Below are positions 1 to 3,963 of a stretch of 6,318 bases of DNA, one piece after another. The stretch is from NCBI GenBank assembly GCA_030039895.1, contig JASHUR010000312.1, positions 1 through 6,318 on the forward strand, read 5' to 3'. Position numbers and translations under genes: made by a program. Position 1 is the first letter of the stretch; every line of letters starts with the position of its first letter. The notes beneath the pieces were generated by a model. The model was not told the origin of the DNA. It saw nothing but the letters and a program-made list of their open reading frames with translations, and did no database searches. Origin of the DNA: Acidobacteriaceae bacterium (GTDB lineage: Bacteria; Acidobacteriota; Terriglobia; Terriglobales; Acidobacteriaceae).

Positions 1-1
1 C

Positions 2-325
2 ACCATGCGCCTCTTCGACGAGCACATTGTCGCCCGCTACGGCGGATTTACAGGGGCCGACGACTACTACCATTCCGTAGACAGCTCGCAGTACGCGGAC
101 CAGCTGAGCATACCCACGCTCATCCTGCATTCCGCAGACGATCCATTTATCCGCCTGCTTCCCTCCACGTGTGACGTGCTGGCAGCCAACTCCAACGTGA
201 CTTTTGTCGAGACACAACGCGGCGGACACTGCGCTTTTCTGGAATCGGCCGGGCCGGGATACGACGGGCGCTGGGCAGAGAAAACACTCCTCGGCTTTTT
301 GCAGGAAGTCTCCAATGGAAGCTGA
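2..325 (+). CDS. YheT-like alpha/beta hydrolase, C-terminal part (5' end outside window)
   Basis: The reading frame is open to the left edge, so this is the C-terminal third of a protein that is usually about 320-340 residues long. The ATG at 5 is internal, not the start. Seen (numbered from that ATG): F-D near residue 4, a G-F-x-x-A-D-D-Y-Y segment at 14-22, a strand ending I-P-T-L-I-L at 36-41, the S-A-D-D-P-F turn at 43-48 that supplies the catalytic Asp, and G-G-H at 73-75 that supplies the catalytic His. This order and spacing match the C-terminus of the YheT family of putative serine esterases. The nucleophile elbow lies upstream, out of view. The substrate is unknown for most of the family; activity on acyl esters is inferred from the fold. 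The last 11 bp overlap the next gene, which suggests translational coupling. It could instead be another alpha/beta hydrolase subfamily. Confidence 0.78.
   Translation, partial: TMRLFDEHIVARYGGFTGADDYYHSVDSSQYADQLSIPTLILHSADDPFIRLLPSTCDVLAANSNVTFVETQRGGHCAFLESAGPGYDGRWAEKTLLGFLQEVSNGS
303..308 (+). promoter_or_regulatory. Ribosome binding site deciding the start of the 187-aa gene
   Basis: AGGAAG lies 6 nt before the ATG at 315. It sits inside the end of the hydrolase gene. It supports the ATG at 315 over the in-frame ATG at 204, whose extra 37 codons merely overlap the hydrolase gene in another frame. Confidence 0.6.
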
Positions 326-878
326 CTGGTCCGTCGAAATCGGCCCCGATCTTCCCTGCATCGATGCTTCATGGCCCGGCTTCCTCGACCTGCGTACCTC
401 GCCGCACGCCGTCGATGCGCTGCCCGAGCCCGCACAGCACCCGGCCCTGCGTGACGCCTTGCTGACACTCAATGCGTCCGGTTCACCGGTGTTCACGATC
501 AAGTGCGACACATGGACGCTTGCAGCAGACGAGATCGATCCGGTCGAATTCTATGCAACCCCCGCGGACGTGCTCGCCGGCTTCGCTTCCTACATCGACG
601 TGCTCGATTGCGACCGCACACACTTCTCGTCCTTCGCACACTGCGAGCGATGCGTGCGCGAGCTTGCCTCACGATTGCGGACGTTCCCGCTCCGTTCGGC
701 CCGCGTGGATTGCGTTGTAAGGCAAGCCGTCTTCGAGACGGCAAACGGCTACGGCATCACGCTTTACGTAGCCGCCTGCGGAGCCAACGCAACTGCCGCC
801 TACACCGCGTGGCAGAGCGCGCTTGCAGCCACAGTTGACGCTACAATGGCCGTAGCAGCCATGCACAGGGGCGAGTAG
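315..878 (+). CDS. Conserved hypothetical protein, 187 aa, 3' end overlapping tRNA-Arg
   Basis: I do not recognise a function. The start at 315 is chosen for its AGGAAG ribosome binding site and the short ATG/TGA overlap with the hydrolase gene. The protein is soluble-looking, with no signal peptide or membrane segment. It has seven cysteines (15, 64, 99, 110, 113, 133, 155), including an H-C-x-x-C at 109-113. A W-x-x-F-L-D-L-R segment lies at 20-27 and a G-Y-G-I-T-L-Y-V strand at 145-152. I have an impression of similar proteins of about 190 residues in Acidobacteriota, which would make it a lineage-specific family; this is memory, not a search. The codons for the last two residues (G-E) and the TAG stop lie in tRNA-Arg; the preceding R codon reaches its first two bases. 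The cysteines are not spaced like a known zinc or iron-sulfur motif. Confidence 0.75.
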   Translation: MEADWSVEIGPDLPCIDASWPGFLDLRTSPHAVDALPEPAQHPALRDALLTLNASGSPVFTIKCDTWTLAADEIDPVEFYATPADVLAGFASYIDVLDCDRTHFSSFAHCERCVRELASRLRTFPLRSARVDCVVRQAVFETANGYGITLYVAACGANATAAYTAWQSALAATVDATMAVAAMHRGE

Positions 879-945
879 CTCAATCGGATAGAGCACCGGC
901 CTTCTAAGCCGGGGGTTACAGGTTCGATTCCTGTCTCGCCTACCA
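869..945 (+). tRNA. tRNA-Arg (anticodon UCU), CCA encoded
   Basis: The full cloverleaf can be drawn. The acceptor GGGCGAG pairs with CTCGCCT through six Watson-Crick pairs and a G1:U72 wobble. U8 and A9 follow. The D stem is GCTC/GAGC. The anticodon stem CCGGC/GCCGG encloses the loop CTTCTAA, giving anticodon TCT, which reads AGA and probably AGG codons as arginine. The variable loop has five bases. The T arm is ACAGG-TTCGATT-CCTGT, the discriminator is A, and CCA is encoded at 943-945. Total length is 77 nt. Its first 10 nt are also the end of the upstream protein gene, and its 3' end is 6 bp from the stop codon of the convergent acyl-CoA dehydrogenase. Confidence 0.96.
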
Positions 946-951
946 CTCCTG

Positions 952-2133
952 CTATTTCACGCCCGCCAGCACCAGCTTGCCGATGGTCGCCAACTGCATG
1001 TTGGACGTTCCCTCGTAGATCTTGCCGATCTTCGCGTCGCGGAAATACTTCTCGACCGGATAGTCCTTCACAAAGCCGTATCCGCCGTAGACCTCCACGG
1101 CCAGGCTCGCCACCCTCTCGGCCACCTGCGACGAAAAATACTTCGCCATCGCCGCCTCGCGCACATAATCCATGCGCGCGTCCTTGAGCCGCGCCGCGTT
1201 GTAGACCATCAGCCGCGTGGCCTCAATGTCCGTTGCCATTTCCGCCAGAGCAAACTGGACGGCCTGGAACTCGGCAATGGGCTTGCCGAACTGTTTGCGC
1301 TCCTGCGCGTATTTGGCCGCGCAGTTCCAGGCGCCCTGGGCAAGCCCCAGCATCTGCGCTCCAATTCCGATGCGCCCTTCGTTCAGCGTCTCGATCGCGA
1401 TCTTGTAGCCCTTGCCCGGCTCGCCCAGCACGTTCTCCGCGGGCACGTGGCAGTCTTCGAGAATCAGCTCGCAGGTCGACGACGCCCGAATCCCCAGCTT
1501 GTCTTCCTTTTTGCCGACGGTGAATCCGGGAAAGCCCTTCTCGACAATGAACGCGGTAATGCCTTTGTAGCCTGCCGCCGGATCAAGCGTTGCAAACACC
1601 AGAAAGATTCCTGCCTCTTTCGCGTTGGTGATCCACAGCTTCTGCCCGTTCAGCACGTACTCATCACCGCGCTTTTCGGCGCGCGCCTGCAGCGCAAAGG
1701 CGTCTGAGCCCGACGCGGCCTCGCTCAGCGCATAGGCGGCCACCGTGTCGGCAGCCATCGTCGGCAGATATTTGCGCTTCTGGGCCTCGGTCCCCCAGCG
1801 CAGCAGCGCGTTCACGCAAAGCGTATTCTGCACGTCGACCAGCACACCGACCGACGGATCGGTCGAGGAGATCTCCTCGACCGCCAGAATCGCCTCAAAG
1901 AAGGTTCCGCCCGAGCCGCCATGCTCGGTCGGAATCTCAATTCCCATGAGCCCCAGGCTGAAAAGCTGCGGCAGCAGCTCCGCGGCGAAGTGCTGCTCTT
2001 CGTCCATCTGCCGCACCAGCGGGCCAATGGTTTCGCGCGCAAATTCGCGCACTGAGGAGCGGAAGAGCTGCTCGTCTTCGCTCAAATGCGTCAATGGAAG
2101 GGCAGAATTTTCAGATGTAATCACAGAAGTCAT
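952..2133 (-). CDS. Short/branched-chain acyl-CoA dehydrogenase, 393 aa
   Basis: A flavoenzyme that introduces the alpha-beta double bond into acyl-CoA, passing electrons to electron-transfer flavoprotein. Three domains follow in the usual order: an N-terminal helical domain (about 17-130), a middle beta domain with L-S-E-A-A-S-G-S-D at 136-144 and W-I-T-N at 167-170 near FAD, and a C-terminal helical domain. The latter holds Q-F-G-K-P-I-A-E-F-Q at 281-290 and I-Y-E-G-T-S-N at 372-378. E374 is the expected catalytic base, as in short-chain and short/branched-chain enzymes. Resemblance to ACADSB (2-methylbutyryl-CoA dehydrogenase) is strong through the middle and C-terminal parts (A-Q-M-L-G-L-A-Q-G, K-D-Y-P-V-E-K-Y-F-R-D-A-K-I-G). 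This points to isoleucine/valine degradation or short-chain beta-oxidation. Length is normal. The ATG at 2133 has AAAGGA 6 nt upstream; the longer in-frame start at 2178 would put the regulatory palindrome into coding sequence and has no family support. Confidence 0.93.
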   Translation of the reverse strand: MTSVITSENSALPLTHLSEDEQLFRSSVREFARETIGPLVRQMDEEQHFAAELLPQLFSLGLMGIEIPTEHGGSGGTFFEAILAVEEISSTDPSVGVLVDVQNTLCVNALLRWGTEAQKRKYLPTMAADTVAAYALSEAASGSDAFALQARAEKRGDEYVLNGQKLWITNAKEAGIFLVFATLDPAAGYKGITAFIVEKGFPGFTVGKKEDKLGIRASSTCELILEDCHVPAENVLGEPGKGYKIAIETLNEGRIGIGAQMLGLAQGAWNCAAKYAQERKQFGKPIAEFQAVQFALAEMATDIEATRLMVYNAARLKDARMDYVREAAMAKYFSSQVAERVASLAVEVYGGYGFVKDYPVEKYFRDAKIGKIYEGTSNMQLATIGKLVLAGVK

Positions 2134-2139
2134 AGAAGG

Positions 2140-2145
2140 TCCTTT
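2140..2145 (-). promoter_or_regulatory. Ribosome binding site of the acyl-CoA dehydrogenase
   Basis: On the minus strand AAAGGA stands 6 nt before the ATG at 2131-2133. It is the best Shine-Dalgarno match near either possible start and decides for the 393-residue protein. Confidence 0.65.
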
Positions 2146-2156
2146 GCGGCAGAGCG

Positions 2157-2178
2157 TTGTGTGACAAGGCTCACACAA
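2157..2178 (-). promoter_or_regulatory. CRP/FNR-type palindromic operator upstream of the acyl-CoA dehydrogenase
   Basis: A perfect 22-bp inverted repeat, TTGTGTGA-N6-TCACACAA, with a CAAGGC spacer on the plus strand. The core TGTGA-N6-TCACA is identical to the consensus half-sites of E. coli CRP and related regulators. It lies 23 bp before the dehydrogenase ATG. If the TAAAAT box at 2198-2203 is the -10, the site is downstream of the transcription start, a position that usually means repression. What binds is inferred: a Crp/Fnr-family regulator is the obvious candidate, but TetR- or GntR-family proteins also use palindromes of this size. Confidence 0.6.
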
Positions 2179-2197
2179 ACTTCTGTTCCGCAGCCTG

Positions 2198-2227
2198 ATT
2201 TTATTCGCTTCGTATGAGGTCTGGCAC
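2198..2227 (-). promoter_or_regulatory. Possible sigma70 promoter of the acyl-CoA dehydrogenase
   Basis: On the minus strand GTGCCA (-35, 2222-2227, 4 of 6 consensus) and TAAAAT (-10, 2198-2203, 5 of 6) are separated by 18 bp. Start of transcription would be near 2191, giving a leader of about 58 nt that contains the palindrome. No AT-rich -10 box exists between the palindrome and the ATG. The -35 is weak, so co-transcription with the upstream MerR-TPR gene is also possible. Confidence 0.35.
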
Positions 2228-2241
2228 GCCGGGACGGAGTG

Positions 2242-3147
2242 CTACCGGTCAGCACGCGCCTTAGGATGCCCGGCGCAGCGCCATACCACCGCCAGTTTTT
2301 CACGGGCCAGAATCTTCCTCGCCTGTCCGCGCGCGTGGGTTGCCCACGGCCCTGCGGGATCGAGCTTGAGGTAAATCTCCCAGTGCCTTAGCGCTTTGCG
2401 CGGTTCGTTTAACCGCTCCCAGGCAAGCGCCAGATTGTAGTGTGCGTCGGCGTATTTGGGCACCAGCCGGATGGCTGTATGATACGCCTCGATCGCCTCA
2501 GCCATGCGCTGCAGCTCATCGAGCACGTTGCCGAGGTCAAAGTGCGCCAGCGCGTAATTGGGATCGGCATTCACCGCCTGCCGGTACATCTTCTCGGCGA
2601 GCAGAAACTCCCCCTGGTTATAGAAGATCGTGCCCAGGTTGATAGCCGACGGCGCATGTCTCGGGTCGCGCCGCAGGATGCTGTCGTAAAGATTCACGGC
2701 ATCATGAATCCGGCCGCTCTCCTCGCATCGGACCGCTTCAATAAAGCCTTCGGAGATCCACGTCTCCCGCTGCGCCGCTGAAAATCGAACGCATTCCACG
2801 TTCGTCGACTCCGTATGGACGTCAAAATCGAAGACCAGTTGCCTGGTGATCGGCTCCATCACCGCGCCGGAGTGCCGGAAGACCAGCCGCGAACCTTTGC
2901 GCGCCGCGCTCGCTTCAAGCAGCGGGTTCTCCATGCCGGAGGCCGCCCGCATCGCAGTGACACCAGCACGAATGCTGGCCGCCGAAAGCCGGGTAGCGCG
3001 CAGGTCGCGCAGCTTGCGCAACTGCACAAGGTCTTCAAAGCCGTAATTGTCAGTGGAGGTGACTAAGCCTGCGCGCTCCCACGCCTGGAGCTGGCGCGCG
3101 TGGATGCGTAAGATTCGCAGAACATCCTGACGGTTATATCGGGTCAC
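2242..3147 (-). CDS. MerR-type helix-turn-helix protein with C-terminal TPR repeats, 301 aa
   Basis: Probable DNA-binding regulator. Residues about 4-66 form a MerR-like winged helix-turn-helix: Y-N-R-Q-D-V-L-R-I-L at 4-13, the R-Q-L-Q-A-W-E-R-A-G-L-V segment at 18-29, and a second helical pair with F-E-D-L-V-Q-L at 37-43. A beta-rich link (about 87-110, containing G-A-V-M-E-P-I-T) joins it to four tetratricopeptide units at roughly 130-163, 164-197, 198-231 and 233-265, each with the W/L-G-Y-A-P pattern (N-L-G at 170-172, D-L-G-N at 204-207, Y-N-L-A at 237-240; D-P after each helix pair). There is no metal- or ligand-binding C-terminal domain of the classical MerR kind; the TPRs suggest a protein partner. 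Translation starts at GTG: no other start exists before an in-frame TAA at 3181-3183, and no strong Shine-Dalgarno is seen. The gene lies 108 bp upstream of the dehydrogenase ATG. Whether it controls that gene is not shown by sequence. Confidence 0.85.
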   Translation of the reverse strand: MTRYNRQDVLRILRIHARQLQAWERAGLVTSTDNYGFEDLVQLRKLRDLRATRLSAASIRAGVTAMRAASGMENPLLEASAARKGSRLVFRHSGAVMEPITRQLVFDFDVHTESTNVECVRFSAAQRETWISEGFIEAVRCEESGRIHDAVNLYDSILRRDPRHAPSAINLGTIFYNQGEFLLAEKMYRQAVNADPNYALAHFDLGNVLDELQRMAEAIEAYHTAIRLVPKYADAHYNLALAWERLNEPRKALRHWEIYLKLDPAGPWATHARGQARKILAREKLAVVWRCAGHPKARADR

Positions 3148-3189
3148 TTTTCGTGTGCTCGTAGTGGGACCGTCGCTTGCTTATGTGCG

Positions 3190-3218
3190 ATTATCGGTTG
3201 CACACTCTTGTCGAACAA
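3190..3218 (-). promoter_or_regulatory. Candidate promoter of the MerR-TPR gene
   Basis: On the minus strand TTGTTC (-35, 3213-3218) and GATAAT (-10, 3190-3195, 5 of 6 consensus) are 17 bp apart. This would start transcription near 3183 and give a leader of about 36 nt before the GTG start. The spacer is 17 bp, not the 19 bp typical of promoters activated by MerR proteins. Confidence 0.4.
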
Positions 3219-3221
3219 GAG
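3205..3221 (-). promoter_or_regulatory. Perfect palindrome over the -35 box of the MerR-TPR gene
   Basis: CTCTTGT-CGA-ACAAGAG on the plus strand: 7-bp arms around 3 bp. It covers the candidate -35 box, so a bound protein would block RNA polymerase. Autorepression by the MerR-TPR protein is a natural guess, but nothing in the sequence identifies the binder. As RNA it could also form a short hairpin, but it lies upstream of the predicted transcript. Confidence 0.4.
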
Positions 3222-3294
3222 GGTTAATGTAAATTTCAGTGGATAAACAGGTACGAATATGGTTCGCAGGCTGTCGTTTGAAGGGAAGAAGCGC

Positions 3295-3319
3295 GGAGCC
3301 GATGACTGGAGCCGACGAC
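3295..3319 (-). repeat. Imperfect tandem copy of the tRNA-Thr 3' end
   Basis: On the minus strand GTCGTCGGCTCC, the 3' acceptor strand and start of CCA (3319-3308), is followed one base later by GTCATCGGCTCC (3306-3295). That is 11 of 12 identical, with a 13-bp period. The copy lies just outside the mature tRNA. It could be a small tandem duplication or a trace of past recombination at the tRNA end; no integrase or second distant copy is seen. Confidence 0.55.
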
Positions 3320-3382
3320 CGGACTTGAACCGGTGACCTGCCGATTACGAATCGGCTGCTCTACCAACTGAGCTACGTCGGC
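3307..3382 (-). tRNA. tRNA-Thr (anticodon CGU), CCA encoded
   Basis: Minus-strand cloverleaf of 76 nt. The acceptor GCCGACG/CGTCGGC has seven perfect pairs. The D stem is GCTC/GAGC with loop AGTTGGTA. The anticodon stem GCCGA/TCGGC encloses TTCGTAA, giving anticodon CGT, which reads ACG. The variable loop is AGGTC and the T arm is ACCGG-TTCAAGT-CCGGT. The discriminator is U and CCA is encoded (3309-3307). It has its own promoter-like boxes just upstream. No clear terminator separates it from the MerR-TPR gene 159 bp downstream. Confidence 0.96.
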
Positions 3383-3396
3383 CTTGCTCTCTTTGG

Positions 3397-3425
3397 ATTT
3401 TATCTTCCGTGCACAATGGCGTAAA
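3397..3425 (-). promoter_or_regulatory. Promoter of tRNA-Thr
   Basis: On the minus strand TTTACG (-35, 3420-3425, 4 of 6) and TAAAAT (-10, 3397-3402, 5 of 6) are 17 bp apart. The expected start, near 3390, is about 8 nt before the tRNA 5' end, as is common for tRNA genes with short leaders. Confidence 0.5.
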
Positions 3426-3657
3426 GCCTGCGCGGCATCGCAGCTGTTCTCGGTATCGCCTCGCAGTGAATCGTGTGATTCGTGCTCCGATTTTTTTCTT
3501 CACAGAAGCATGCAGCAACGCCGCGATAGGTTGCGCAGTTCATGGCAGACCTGCATAGAACGGAGCAGTGAACGGATTGTCCCGCCTGGCCTTGCCAACT
3601 ATTCCGCGACAAATCAATTCCCTGTCTCACGCGGCAAAGTCCTTTGTACGGAACGCG
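3426..3657. other. Intergenic stretch with no supported gene
   Basis: Between the tRNA-Thr promoter and the small-RNA terminator. Open frames exist on both strands but lack ribosome binding sites, recognisable protein features and convincing starts. A weak GAATC-gtgt-GATTC inverted repeat (3468-3481) is followed 9 nt later by seven Ts (3491-3497) on the plus strand. No plus-strand transcript leading into it can be identified. Confidence 0.5.
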
Positions 3658-3687
3658 AAAAGGCCGCCCGGCAACGGGGCGGCCTTT
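3658..3687 (-). terminator. Rho-independent terminator of the candidate small RNA
   Basis: An 11-bp stem, AAAGGCCGCCC pairing with GGGCGGCCTTT, closes a 7-nt loop (CGTTGCC on the minus strand). On that strand it ends in TTTT. The plus-strand end is TTTCCC, so termination should work better leftward. The stem is far more GC-rich than the sequence on either side. The only nearby transcript it can serve is the one from the promoter at 3742-3770, since the DUF6599-like gene ends about 280 bp upstream. Confidence 0.75.
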
Positions 3688-3735
3688 CCCTTAGGGAGAA
3701 TAGTTCCAACGGAGGCAAAGCCATCAGAACTTTCT
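3658..3735 (-). ncRNA. Candidate stand-alone small RNA of about 78 nt
   Basis: Defined by a near-consensus promoter upstream (3742-3770), a purine start at 3735 after a 6-nt discriminator, and a strong terminator ending at 3658. Predicted fold: a 5' hairpin of AGUUCU (nt 5-10) with GGAACU (nt 29-34, one G-U pair) around an 18-nt loop containing CCUCC (nt 21-25); a small UCCC-UAA-GGGA hairpin (nt 39-49); then the terminator stem from nt 49. No gene follows on the strand before tRNA-Thr, which has its own promoter, so this does not look like an attenuated leader. The CCUCC could pair with Shine-Dalgarno sequences. Acido-1, a published structured RNA restricted to Acidobacteriota, is the first family to compare with; I cannot confirm a match. 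Function unknown. Confidence 0.6.
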
Positions 3736-3741
3736 GGCGAA

Positions 3742-3770
3742 ATACTATGGATGGGGGCGGAGGGTGTCAA
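3742..3770 (-). promoter_or_regulatory. Strong sigma70 promoter of the small RNA
   Basis: On the minus strand a perfect TTGACA (-35, 3765-3770), a 17-bp spacer, and TAGTAT (-10, 3742-3747, keeping the important A2 and T6). The discriminator TTCGCC is partly GC-rich. The region upstream of the -35 is AT-rich and could act as an UP element. It is the closest match to consensus of any promoter I found in the window. Confidence 0.72.
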
Positions 3771-3963
3771 GGCAAAATCCGGAAAGAATTAACTGCTATA
3801 TAAATCAACGATTTAGAAAGTTAAAATCAAGAACAAATTCGGATTTTTTATTCCCTTTTTATTCGCTGTCGCATTTCAGCGACATTCAATCTCATCATAT
3901 TTTTCAATAACTTATGCGTTGCTCTGCACCAGGATTCATGCAATTCGGCAGGGTGAGATGGAA
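3771..3963. other. AT-rich intergenic stretch with phased A-tracts and a small hairpin
   Basis: Clearly richer in A and T than the rest of the window. TTTTTATTC occurs twice, 11 bp apart (3845-3853 and 3856-3864), about one helical turn, so the DNA may be bent. A 6-bp hairpin TCGCTG/CAGCGA (3863-3882) overlaps the second copy. It lacks a T tract on the minus strand, so it is a poor terminator for the DUF6599-like gene that ends at 3964. No gene is seen here. Confidence 0.5.

Noticed and set aside
204..314. 37-codon upstream extension of the 187-aa gene to an ATG at 204
   Set aside because: It lies wholly inside the hydrolase gene in another frame, has no ribosome binding site, and the ATG at 315 has AGGAAG at the right distance.
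842..847. TACAAT as a -10 box for tRNA-Arg inside the upstream gene
   Set aside because: The hexamer and its distance to the tRNA are good, but no -35 box lies 16-18 bp upstream (TTGACG at 834-839 is far too close), so I could not support a promoter.
1745..2164. 139-codon frame antisense to the acyl-CoA dehydrogenase
   Set aside because: A shadow of a clearly real gene in GC-rich DNA; it is serine-rich with no family resemblance.
2134..2178. 15-codon extension of the acyl-CoA dehydrogenase to a start at 2178
   Set aside because: It would place the CRP-like palindrome in coding sequence, ignores AAAGGA before 2133, and acyl-CoA dehydrogenases of this type do not need it.
3468..3497. GAATC-gtgt-GATTC hairpin followed by seven Ts as a plus-strand terminator
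   Set aside because: The stem is only 5 bp, AT-rich and 9 nt away from the T run, and no plus-strand transcript leads into it.
3400..3630. 76-codon minus-strand frame starting GTG at 3630
   Set aside because: Its composition looks random, it has no clear ribosome binding site, and it overlaps the tRNA-Thr promoter.
3614..3724. 36-codon frame starting at the ATG inside the small RNA (M-A-L-P-P-L-E-L-F-S-L...)
   Set aside because: Its stop lies about 44 nt beyond the terminator, so the predicted transcript would carry no stop codon; it is probably a chance frame, though its first codons look protein-like.
3384..3803. 139-codon plus-strand open frame between tRNA-Thr and the DUF6599-like gene
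   Set aside because: No ribosome binding site, no recognisable protein character, and it crosses the small-RNA terminator and promoter antisense.
3863..3882. TCGCTG/CAGCGA hairpin as terminator of the DUF6599-like gene
   Set aside because: It is followed on the minus strand by A-rich, not T-rich, sequence and has an 8-nt loop with only six pairs.
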